A program made the position numbers and the translations under genes. Below, piece after piece: positions 36,894 to 44,718 of a DNA stretch of 64,000 bases; the first letter of the stretch is position 1; every line of letters begins with the position of its first letter. The stretch is from an uncultured Bacteroides sp. (lineage in GTDB: Bacteria; Bacteroidota; Bacteroidia; Cytophagales; Cyclobacteriaceae): the NCBI GenBank assembly GCA_902168185.1, contig CABHOV010000064.1, positions 111,375 through 175,374 on the forward strand, given 5' to 3'. The notes beneath the pieces were generated by a model. It saw only the letters and a list, made by a program, of their open reading frames with translations. It searched no databases and was not told where the DNA came from.

Positions 36894-37958
36894 ATGGAAT
36901 GTAGGGACGAATTGTTCAGGGAACTTGTAGAGAACTCTGAAGATATATTTATAGTAGCAGACCGTGAATTAAAAATCCAGTATGCTTCTTCATCAGTTAC
37001 GAAAGTATTAGGCGTTGAAATTGGCTTTTTACTTGGTAAAAATATCCTTGACTTTATTGAGAGTGAAAAACTTCATCGGTGGGATCAGAGCTTGAAAAAA
37101 GGCGAAGATCACATTACCGATGAAGTTATATTTACCGATGGAAGTAACCACGAGGTTTATTTTGATGTAAGTGTATCAAAGCTTTTTCATGAAGAAAAGG
37201 CACAAGGGTTAGCTCTCAAGTTATACAACGTTACTTCTCAAAAATTGCGTGAGCAAGAACTCATTCGCTCAAATCAGCAACTCGATCAAGTCATCTATAA
37301 AACAACACATGATCTAAAGGCGCCAGTCATGTCGGCTTTAGGCTTGGTAAAAATTGCAGAGCAAGCATCTTATGAAGAGCAGAGTTTGTATCTGGGGATG
37401 ATTAAAAAAAGTCTTTTGCGGCTGGATTCTTTCATTGAGGAAATGAATAATTTCTATCGAAATGAGAAGTTAGCGCTTCATCGCGAAAAGATAGACCTTG
37501 AGAATATGTTATCGGAGGAGTTGGACAATCTTAAAAATCTGTACCCCGATAGATCCATAGATATATCCTGGAATATAGGGGGAAATGCGGAATTGCTTTC
37601 TGATAAGGTAAGGGTACAAACCATTATTACAAATATTCTTTCCAACGCTATAAAGTACATGGACTTGCAAAAGCAAAATCCATTCATCAAAATTGCAGCA
37701 CAGATCACAGAGGAAGTTTGTGATATACAGGTCGAAGATAATGGCATTGGTATAGCACAAGCTTATCAGGAGAAAATATTTGACTTGTTCTTTCGCGCTA
37801 CAGATCAAGGACAAGGTACAGGCCTTGGCTTGTTCATAGTGAAGGATACAATAGATCGGTTGAAGGGAACGATAAACGTTCAGTCAAAAATAGGAGAGGG
37901 GACAATATTTAAGATTAGTATACCCAATCAACTATACCAACCGATAGAAATAGAATAA
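36894..37958 (+). CDS. PAS-domain sensor histidine kinase, soluble
   Basis: A histidine kinase of 354 residues from the ATG at 36894; a TTG at 36852 would add 14. A PAS domain covers about residues 5-115 (ENSEDIFIVADRELKIQYAS). The HisKA segment is TTHDLKAPVMSALG with phospho-acceptor His139. The ATPase domain has NAIKYMD (N box), DNGIGIA (G1) and GTGLGLFIV (G2). No membrane span or signal is seen, so it is cytoplasmic and needs another route to sense the periplasmic YfiR-like proteins encoded just upstream. A LuxR-type response regulator lies 471 bp downstream. Confidence 0.93.
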   Translation: MECRDELFRELVENSEDIFIVADRELKIQYASSSVTKVLGVEIGFLLGKNILDFIESEKLHRWDQSLKKGEDHITDEVIFTDGSNHEVYFDVSVSKLFHEEKAQGLALKLYNVTSQKLREQELIRSNQQLDQVIYKTTHDLKAPVMSALGLVKIAEQASYEEQSLYLGMIKKSLLRLDSFIEEMNNFYRNEKLALHREKIDLENMLSEELDNLKNLYPDRSIDISWNIGGNAELLSDKVRVQTIITNILSNAIKYMDLQKQNPFIKIAAQITEEVCDIQVEDNGIGIAQAYQEKIFDLFFRATDQGQGTGLGLFIVKDTIDRLKGTINVQSKIGEGTIFKISIPNQLYQPIEIE

Positions 37959-37960
37959 AG

Positions 37961-38132
37961 GTCTACGCACAGGGCCGCAGAGTTTTTATAGAGAGGGTCT
38001 TTTCTTTGTGAGTTCTGTGCGTTTTTTAAGAAATAAAGAAGCAAGCTGTGCTTCTTCCCATTGAAAGTCTACGCACGGGGTCGCAGAGTTTTTATAGAGA
38101 GGGTCTTTTCTCTGCGTGCTCTGTGCGTTCTT
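37961..38132. repeat. Tandem 66-bp double-stem hairpin repeats
   Basis: Copies at 37961-38026 and 38067-38132 are about 88% identical. Each has an outer stem (ACGCAC with GTGCGT, extended to ACGCACAG/CTGTGCGT in copy 1) and an inner stem (CGCAGAG with CTCTGCG in copy 2, CTTTGTG by G-U pairing in copy 1) around a 22-nt loop of identical sequence. A small hairpin (GAAGC with GCTTC) lies between them. The GCAGAG/CTCTGCG vocabulary resembles dispersed repeats I recall from other environmental bacteria. Copy 1 ends in a T run and may end the kinase transcript. Confidence 0.7.
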
Positions 38133-38429
38133 ATTTTAAGATATACCTCAGAGTATATATCAATCAGGTTAGTCTTCCCTCAAAACACGTTGCCGTTATA
38201 TATAACTCTACATTCTGAATATAATCTGAATTCAGGAATACTCATTGCGCTTTCCCTACCACTATATAAGTAAAAATACGGATGCTATACTTAGTGACTT
38301 CACTACACTACCCTGCGTAATAACAGGATTGCGCAGCATATGTGGTTTTAGATAAGTTTGATGATGTAAATGCGAGCACATTTATGTGCTTAAATGAAGT
38401 GATTTTAACGATTTATCTAAAATTTAAAA
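38133..38429 (+). other. Leader region of the response regulator gene
   Basis: No credible gene. Two small hairpins are present: CTGCG with CGCAG around 38313-38336, and AGCACA (38375-38380) with TGTGCT (38385-38390). The latter lies 40 bp before the start codon. The rest is A/T rich. A promoter is expected here but no clear TAnnTTTG box was found. Confidence 0.3.
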
Positions 38430-39074
38430 ATGATACAAGGAAGATTTAAGGCGAGACTCATTTTGATAATTGAGGACACCAGAACACGCGAAGGACTTGG
38501 GTATGCTATCGAATCGAACACCCGTTGCTCCCTCATTAATTCTTATAGCACCTGCGAAGAGGCTATTAAAGAACTCAATAAGACGTCTCCCGATCTTATT
38601 GTAATGGATTTAGTTTTTGCAGGTATTGAAGGCATCGAAGCCATCAAATGCATCCGCGAGAAACGTCCGCAGACAGAATTCTTAGTTGTTACGGGCGAGC
38701 GTCAACGCGAATTGTTTTTATCAACGATTGCTGCTGGTGTAACAGGATATGTTCTCCAGGAATCTGGATTATCCTATTTCTTAACAGCATTGGATAAAAT
38801 CCTTGACGGTGGTGCATATCTGAGCCCTGTATTTACACGGACATTATTGGAAACATTCTGGGTAAATCCAGTATCCCCGCTGTCAGATCGTGAAACTGAA
38901 GTATTAAAGTTAGTAACGGAAGGTAAAAGTTATACTCAAATAGCTACTCAACTTCAGATCTCTCAGGAAACTTCAAAGACACATATAAAGAATATATATA
39001 GAAAGCTTAAAGTGGGCAGCAAGTCAGAGGTTGTTAAGAAAGCTATAAACGATAAGCTGGTATCCATTATTTAA
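38430..39074 (+). CDS. LuxR/NarL-type response regulator with atypical receiver
   Basis: A 214-residue response regulator. The receiver domain has the acidic pair E15-D16, phospho-acceptor Asp60 (LIVMDLVFAG) and Thr88 (VVTGER). The conserved Lys after the fifth strand is replaced by Gln110 (GYVLQES, usually GYxLK). The C-terminal LuxR helix-turn-helix is intact (LSDRETEVLKLVTEGKSYTQ). The loss of the Lys may alter phosphorylation-dependent switching. It probably pairs with the PAS kinase upstream, from which it is separated by the hairpin repeats. It is followed by a strong terminator. Confidence 0.92.
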   Translation: MIQGRFKARLILIIEDTRTREGLGYAIESNTRCSLINSYSTCEEAIKELNKTSPDLIVMDLVFAGIEGIEAIKCIREKRPQTEFLVVTGERQRELFLSTIAAGVTGYVLQESGLSYFLTALDKILDGGAYLSPVFTRTLLETFWVNPVSPLSDRETEVLKLVTEGKSYTQIATQLQISQETSKTHIKNIYRKLKVGSKSEVVKKAINDKLVSII

Positions 39075-39423
39075 TCCAGGTGGGTTCTATATTATACTTT
39101 GAATTGGTATAGTATATTCTTGGATCAATGTAATTACAAAATTCCCCGTTGTTTGTATTCTATTTTCTAAGCAGGATTTTAATCCTGCTTTTTTTTATGT
39201 TATTGTGGGTGTAACTATAGTTATACGGCTCTTCAAGTAGCAATATAATATACGTTGTAACGCTTGTGTAGAATTCGGTATAGCGATGCTGCTTAGCTAT
39301 CGTTTGTGTATTATTTTATACTACATATTGCGTTAATCTTTTGCTATAAAATTGGCGATAATACGTTATTTAACGCTTATCGAAGCTTCTTCATCTTTAG
39401 CATATAAACCTAAACATTAAAGC
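39075..39423 (+). promoter_or_regulatory. susC1 upstream region
   Basis: This 349-bp gap holds the terminator of the response regulator, then an A/T-rich segment. A strong hairpin, CGATAA..CGTTA with TAACG..TTATCG, spans about 39355-39382. The start-codon hairpin described separately follows (39386-39432). The two hairpins adjoin, so the whole leader is structured. No clear -33/-7 pair was identified. Confidence 0.45.
39170..39197 (+). terminator. Terminator after the response regulator gene
   Basis: A 9-bp stem, AGCAGGATT with AATCCTGCT, tight loop, followed by seven or more T residues. Textbook intrinsic terminator 95 bp past the stop codon. Confidence 0.85.
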
Positions 39424-39432
39424 ATGAAGAAG
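39386..39432 (+). promoter_or_regulatory. Start-codon-sequestering leader hairpin of susC1
   Basis: CTTCTTCAT+CTTTA (39386-39399) pairs with TAAAG (39418-39422) and ATGAAGAAG (39424-39432), bulging one C. The 14-bp stem includes the ATG and the first two codons; the loop is an 18-nt A-rich segment with AAACCTAAAC. The same fold with changed bases exists in front of susC2. Role in translation control is inferred. Confidence 0.55.
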
Positions 39433-42400
39433 TATCTACTGTTTCTGCTTGCCCTGCTATGGGCAAGTTTTGAAAGTATTGGCCAGGGACGAACGCTCTC
39501 TGGAAAGGTCACCTCAGCAGAAGACGGGTCAGTCTTACCAGGCGTAAACGTAATTGTAAAAGGTACAGCGGATGGTACCGTAACCGATGCGGAAGGGATT
39601 TACTCTTTATCCGCCCCACCTAACGCTATACTTATTTTTACTTTTATTGGATTAAAGTCTGAGGAGGTTGAAGTAGGTGATCGAACCACAGTAGATATAG
39701 CACTCTCAACAGACGTTACTCAACTTACTGAAGTTGTTGTCACAGGGGCTGGTGTTGCTACCGATAAAAGAAAATTAGGTATTGCAGTTGAATCTGTTTC
39801 TGCTGAAAAACTTCCGGCAGCTCCTTCCGGATCTATTGATCAAGCTTTAATTGGAAAGATTGCCGGTGCTCAGATATCTTCTATAAGTGGTAATCCTGGT
39901 GATCCTGTAAACATTTTGCTAAGAGGTATCAACACGGTACAAGGTGGTACCAAACCTTTGATTATGGTGGACGGTGTACAATTGGCAGCAACGGACATCA
40001 ACTCGCTAGATCTAAGTAACGTTGATCGCGTTGAGGTAGTACAGGGCGCTGCTTCCGCTGCCATCTATGGAGCACAGGGAGCCAATGGTGTTATTCAGGT
40101 GTTTACAAAAAAAGGACAGAAGGGAAGGCCGGTTATTAATTTCTCTACGAGCTATTCCACGAATCAATTTTTAAATATAGGTGACGTTCATAAAGCCAGA
40201 CGACACGGTTATATAACCGATGCAAATAATAATATCACAGATAAGGATGGAAATATATTGAGCTATGATGAATATGGTAGCATACAAGGTATATCTTATG
40301 TCTACGGTAAAACAGGCGCCTCAGAACAATATCCAAATGGAAATGGTGCTACGCGTTATGCTATTCAAGATATCCGAAACGATTTTAACAAGGAGTATGG
40401 TGCAAACCTTAAATATTATGATCACTTCAAACAAGTTTTTCAAACGGGCTATACAACCAATAATTCATTAAGTATTTCAGGCGCATCTGATAAAAGTGAT
40501 TATTCAATATCTCTTGCCAATAATCATTCAGTCAGTCCAGTGATGAAAAATGGTGCTGTAGATAGAAGCAATATTACACTCAACTTAGGCAATGAATTGT
40601 TCAAGGGATTTAAGATTAGGTCTATAACACAACTAGTATATACTAAAAATAATCTTCATCAAGGTTTAGGCGCAGCTGGTGGAAATAAATATGGTTATGG
40701 CAATACTTTAGGTAGTGTTAACGGTGTATTTAGCTTCCTGAATACATCTCCATTTTTTGACTTGACACAAAAATTGGCAGATGGTACATATCCCGGCTAT
40801 CAGGAAGCTGGTGGTTTCTTGAGCGTGAATGCTGGTAATCCATTTTATCGTACAGAGTACTCCAATCAAATCGACAACAAGATCGATGTAATACAAAGTT
40901 TTGATGTCAATTATACAGTGAATAAGTTTATTGAGTTGAATGCCAAATATGGTCTCAACTATAGGACTGAAAATTCTAAATGGACTTATCTAAATCAGTC
41001 TGAAAATATAAACTCTGTTTATTATGACAACTGGATAAGCACCTATGCTTCTGATTTAAAGGGAGAGATAGACAACTGGCAATACAACAATACATTTCAA
41101 AATTTTTTGGCGAATGCATTTATCAGGACAAACTTTGAAGATGACTTTCATTTAAATATACCTATTGAAACCAGTACACAAATAGGATTTGATTATCGTA
41201 AGAGAAAGTATACTGAACTTGATACCTATGGTGTAGGATTGTCACTCTCACCACCAACGAATCTTCAATCCACATCAGATCAGGCCGTGGCATTTGACTA
41301 CACCGAAGAGTTTGTTACGTATGGATATTTAGTTAACCAGAAAATAGACATTGGAGATTATGGTGGAGTAACTGCGGGATTTAGAAGTGATTGGTCTTCT
41401 GCTTTTGGAGGAGGTTCTAAACCATTTACATTTCCTCATTTTGATGGTCATATTTTGCCTTCTACTTTCTGGAAGGACAGTAAACTTGCAGATGTTGTTC
41501 CTTACTTTAAAGTGCGCGCTGCCTATGGCGAAGCGGGTATTCAACCAAACGCATTCGACAGGTATCCTGTTTTGTCACAACAAAATGTTGGTAATGGTTT
41601 AGTATATACTGTGCCGGAGACGAGCAACAATCCAGACCTGGCGGTTGAGGTTTCTAAAGAAACGGAGATAGGTACTGACTTCACAGTAGACGTAAGCAAT
41701 GGCGGATACTGGTTTAAATCAATCACAGGATCGTTTACGTACTGGAAAAGAAAAAGTGAAAACGTTATATATACAGTTAGTGTATCGCCGTCAACAGGCT
41801 CAACAGGACAACTTACAAATGCAATAGACATGTCATCCAACGGAGTTCAATTTTCTTTGAACTTGCCGGTATATAGTTCATCAATCGTGACATGGGATTT
41901 TACTACTAACTGGGGACATCAGATTTCCAAAATAGATGCTATAGCGGGAGGCAACGATATTATCCTTAACTCAGGCGCTGGTGATGCTTCGTTAGTATTA
42001 ACGCCTGGCCAAATTATAGGACAGATATATGGCTATAAAGCACTTACAAGCGTGGATGCTATCCGTGCAAACGGTTCGCGCTATATTACTGCCGGTAGTG
42101 AAGGAAACTATGAAATTGTGGATGGACGTCTCGTAGACAAGACCACTTATCAGATCCAATTTGCCGACGAGAAAACTGCATTGGCTAATCCCAATCCAAA
42201 ATTCAATGCTTCATTTATAAACTCCGTAAGCTATAAAGATTTTATAACGTTCAGCTTTCAATTCGATTGGGTATATGGAAGTAAACTATATAACCAGACT
42301 AAAGAGTGGATGTATAGAGATGGTATACATGGTGACTATGAAAAGCAAGTAACTATAGATGGAAAAACCGGAGCGTTTCCCGCATATTGGTCCAGTGCCT

Positions 42401-42714
42401 ACTATGGTTTATTTGGTAGCTTAAACGGAGCAGGTAATCTTGCAACCAAAGACTTCTTTCTGGAAGACGCTTCTTTCTTGAGACTTAGAAATATCTCATT
42501 TGCATTCGATCTGGCAAAAATTATGAAGGTTCAATCCTTGAAGAAACTTCAATTGGTGCTCACGGGAAGAAATCTTTTGACTTTTACAGACTACTCAGGT
42601 TTCGATCCGGAAATTAGTTCAGGCACAGTGAACTCATCCTTTGATAGAGGTGTAGATCACAACACATTGCCAAACACCAAATCATATCAGGTTGGGTTGA
42701 ACATAGGATTCTAA
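39424..42714 (+). CDS. SusC/RagA-family TonB-linked outer-membrane transporter 1
   Basis: A 1096-residue TonB-dependent transporter of the SusC type, which imports glycans or peptides together with its SusD lipoprotein. It has a signal peptide (MKKYLLFLLALLWASFESIG), a carboxypeptidase-regulatory-like domain at about residues 22-105 (LSGKVTSAEDGSVLPGVNV), then the plug domain (IAGAQISSISGNPGDP, ILLRGINTVQGG, LIMVDGVQL). A ~850-residue barrel ends in Phe (YQVGLNIGF). The SusD partner follows 18 bp downstream. Its leader and signal peptide are closely related to those of susC2. Confidence 0.95.
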   Translation: MKKYLLFLLALLWASFESIGQGRTLSGKVTSAEDGSVLPGVNVIVKGTADGTVTDAEGIYSLSAPPNAILIFTFIGLKSEEVEVGDRTTVDIALSTDVTQLTEVVVTGAGVATDKRKLGIAVESVSAEKLPAAPSGSIDQALIGKIAGAQISSISGNPGDPVNILLRGINTVQGGTKPLIMVDGVQLAATDINSLDLSNVDRVEVVQGAASAAIYGAQGANGVIQVFTKKGQKGRPVINFSTSYSTNQFLNIGDVHKARRHGYITDANNNITDKDGNILSYDEYGSIQGISYVYGKTGASEQYPNGNGATRYAIQDIRNDFNKEYGANLKYYDHFKQVFQTGYTTNNSLSISGASDKSDYSISLANNHSVSPVMKNGAVDRSNITLNLGNELFKGFKIRSITQLVYTKNNLHQGLGAAGGNKYGYGNTLGSVNGVFSFLNTSPFFDLTQKLADGTYPGYQEAGGFLSVNAGNPFYRTEYSNQIDNKIDVIQSFDVNYTVNKFIELNAKYGLNYRTENSKWTYLNQSENINSVYYDNWISTYASDLKGEIDNWQYNNTFQNFLANAFIRTNFEDDFHLNIPIETSTQIGFDYRKRKYTELDTYGVGLSLSPPTNLQSTSDQAVAFDYTEEFVTYGYLVNQKIDIGDYGGVTAGFRSDWSSAFGGGSKPFTFPHFDGHILPSTFWKDSKLADVVPYFKVRAAYGEAGIQPNAFDRYPVLSQQNVGNGLVYTVPETSNNPDLAVEVSKETEIGTDFTVDVSNGGYWFKSITGSFTYWKRKSENVIYTVSVSPSTGSTGQLTNAIDMSSNGVQFSLNLPVYSSSIVTWDFTTNWGHQISKIDAIAGGNDIILNSGAGDASLVLTPGQIIGQIYGYKALTSVDAIRANGSRYITAGSEGNYEIVDGRLVDKTTYQIQFADEKTALANPNPKFNASFINSVSYKDFITFSFQFDWVYGSKLYNQTKEWMYRDGIHGDYEKQVTIDGKTGAFPAYWSSAYYGLFGSLNGAGNLATKDFFLEDASFLRLRNISFAFDLAKIMKVQSLKKLQLVLTGRNLLTFTDYSGFDPEISSGTVNSSFDRGVDHNTLPNTKSYQVGLNIGF

Positions 42715-42732
42715 TTCTTTAAATCTAAAATC

Positions 42733-44400
42733 ATGACTAAATATATATATGGAATTTTTGTTGCAGTTGTTCTGGGAACAATGGGTTGCAAAGATCAATT
42801 GGACATCGGAAATCCAAATGCACCAACATTATCGGCGAATGTAAATACAGAAACTGGTGTTATTTCCCTGGCACAAGGCGGTGTTTATATAAATGGTTTT
42901 CTGAACGGAGATACCTGGTTGGGCAATAGTTATTTTTCTTTGCCCATGGGATACAATGAATTAATGGCTGACAACGTAGGTGCTTCTGCCTCTAACAATC
43001 AAGTTACAACTGTAGGACAGCCTGACTATATTATTTTGGACGATGGTACGAAAATGACAAACACATCTCCTTCTGTAGGTATACTTCGTACCTATAACAC
43101 ACGTGCCGCCACCGGTGCTGGTAATAATGCTATCCATTATCAGTGGTTAAATATGTATGCACTTAACAATGCCTGCAACCTTGTACTATCGGTTGTCGAT
43201 GAAATTCCTTTTACAGGCGATGCTGCCAGTAAAGCCAACACTATAAAGGCATGGTGTTATTGGTGGAAAGGATTTGCGTATGCCTCTATAGGAACGAAGT
43301 ATTATGCAGGTTTAATTGTAAACGAATATGGTGTGTCGAGTAATGATTACGTACTACATGATGCAATCCTTAATGAATCGAATACATACTTTAATCTGGC
43401 TGCCACAACGCTTTCAAGCATTAGTTCAGCCAGTGATTATTCAGAAGTATTAGTACAATTGATTCCTTCGCACACACAAGTTGGCAACGGAGGAGTGCCT
43501 ACTATAGATATGTGGAAGCGAAACATCAATACAATGTTAGCCCGTAATATATTGCTTAATAAATTATCCCCATTTGTAAATAATAATCCGGATGCTTCTA
43601 TTACGCAATCGTCAATGAGCGGTGTAATGACGGACGCAGATTGGAATGCAGTGAAGACACTGGCGACAGATGGTATCCAGGAGAGTGATATAATATTTAC
43701 AGGAAGAACTACTGGTACAAATGATTTCTTCTCTGCAACGGGTGGCACTGTTGCCTCGTTGACAGCTACCAATGTATCGACCGCTACATTTAAAGTCAGT
43801 GAGCGTGTTATTCAGAATTTTAAAACAGGCGACAAGCGATTCGATAATAACTTCAATACCAATAACAGATATAGCAACGACTATATATATACCACGCGCT
43901 ATAACACTGTGAATGGAGGCAATGGAATTGAAGGAGTATTTGTGTATGCCGACCGCGATGCGGGAGAGCATGAACTCATCATTGCAGGCAGTTATGAGGA
44001 AAACGCATTAATGCTGGCCGAGGCCAATATTCGTCTGGATGATATTGATGCTGGCCTTTCCTATATAGATGATGTTCGTGACTACTTCGGCGCTGGCCTT
44101 ACGGCTGTTTCAGGTACAGGACTTACAGTATCGGAAGCACTTTCTGAACTAACGAAGGAAAGAAGAGTAGCATTGTTATTTCGCGGACTATCTTACTATG
44201 ACAGCAGAAGATGGGGATGGACGTATGATATTTCGAAAGGTGGCGGAAGTTATGGCAATACTATAGTGCAGGGCACTGTAGTAAACACCAATGCTATAAT
44301 TAACTATAACTTCATGGACTATTGGGACGTGCCAGCCAATGAGTCGGCATTAAACCCTCCGTCTGAAAGTAGCGTTGCAGTAGAGAATCCTAATTATTAG
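42733..44400 (+). CDS. SusD/RagB-family nutrient-binding lipoprotein 1
   Basis: A 555-residue SusD-type surface lipoprotein, the lid that captures substrate above SusC. The lipoprotein signal ends TMGC (Cys19). The helical TPR-like framework is visible in YQWLNMYALNNACNLVLSVV and NTIKAWCYWWKGFAYA, and the C-terminal RagB region in EENALMLAEANIRLDDID, LTKERRVALLFRGLSYYD and RRWGW. It pairs with the upstream susC. No glycosidase or peptidase gene is linked, so the ligand is unknown. A terminator follows 10 bp after the stop. Confidence 0.93.
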   Translation: MTKYIYGIFVAVVLGTMGCKDQLDIGNPNAPTLSANVNTETGVISLAQGGVYINGFLNGDTWLGNSYFSLPMGYNELMADNVGASASNNQVTTVGQPDYIILDDGTKMTNTSPSVGILRTYNTRAATGAGNNAIHYQWLNMYALNNACNLVLSVVDEIPFTGDAASKANTIKAWCYWWKGFAYASIGTKYYAGLIVNEYGVSSNDYVLHDAILNESNTYFNLAATTLSSISSASDYSEVLVQLIPSHTQVGNGGVPTIDMWKRNINTMLARNILLNKLSPFVNNNPDASITQSSMSGVMTDADWNAVKTLATDGIQESDIIFTGRTTGTNDFFSATGGTVASLTATNVSTATFKVSERVIQNFKTGDKRFDNNFNTNNRYSNDYIYTTRYNTVNGGNGIEGVFVYADRDAGEHELIIAGSYEENALMLAEANIRLDDIDAGLSYIDDVRDYFGAGLTAVSGTGLTVSEALSELTKERRVALLFRGLSYYDSRRWGWTYDISKGGGSYGNTIVQGTVVNTNAIINYNFMDYWDVPANESALNPPSESSVAVENPNY

Positions 44401-44409
44401 TATATAAAT

Positions 44410-44437
44410 AAAGCCCTGCTGTAAAGAGCAGGGCTTT
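44410..44437 (+). terminator. Terminator after SusD1
   Basis: A 9- to 10-bp stem (AAAGCCCTGCT with AGCAGGGCTTT) and a short loop, 10 bp past the SusD1 stop. It separates the two SusC/SusD pairs into distinct units. Confidence 0.85.
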
Positions 44438-44710
44438 GATTATACATGCGAGCGATTCGTTTTTATGCTTCAAAATCATTTTCGTTAGAGTGGCAGTTAT
44501 ATCAGACAACTGGTGCTCAAGTATCATTTTTTATCTATTTTTTTGTCTTTTAGACCTCAGAGTAAAGTATAAATATCGTTTGCAAAACCATATATATTCA
44601 CATATACCACATTATGTGTGATTTATAATTATATATTTTACCTCCATCAAGTGATTTTCTGCTGATTAAAGCTTCTTCAACTTTAGGACTTTAAACCTAA
44701 ACAATAAAGT
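44438..44710 (+). promoter_or_regulatory. susC2 upstream region
   Basis: A/T-rich control region. TTTG at about 44579 could be a -33 box but no TAnnTTTG lies at the right spacing. From 44670 on, the sequence is closely similar to the susC1 leader (GCTTCTTCA, CTTTAG, TAAACCTAAACA, TAAAG before the ATG). A short open frame at 44436-44621 has no coding character. Confidence 0.4.
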
Positions 44711-44718
44711 ATGAAGAA
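44672..44718 (+). promoter_or_regulatory. Start-codon-sequestering leader hairpin of susC2
   Basis: TTCTTCA+ACTTTA (44673-44685) pairs with TAAAGT (44705-44710) and TGAAGAA (44712-44718), with the A of the ATG bulged out. The loop is 19 nt and again contains AAACCTAAAC. Relative to susC1 the base next to the bulge changes on both sides so that pairing is kept. Confidence 0.55.

Noticed and set aside
37961..38132. CRISPR array
   Set aside because: Only two copies of a 66-bp palindromic repeat, no further units and no cas genes.
38061..38273. 70-codon frame over the second hairpin repeat
   Set aside because: It is explained by the repeat sequence and shows no coding pattern.
44436..44621. 61-codon plus-strand frame between SusD1 and susC2
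   Set aside because: It begins inside the terminator stem and has Cys/Phe/Ile-rich, non-protein-like composition.
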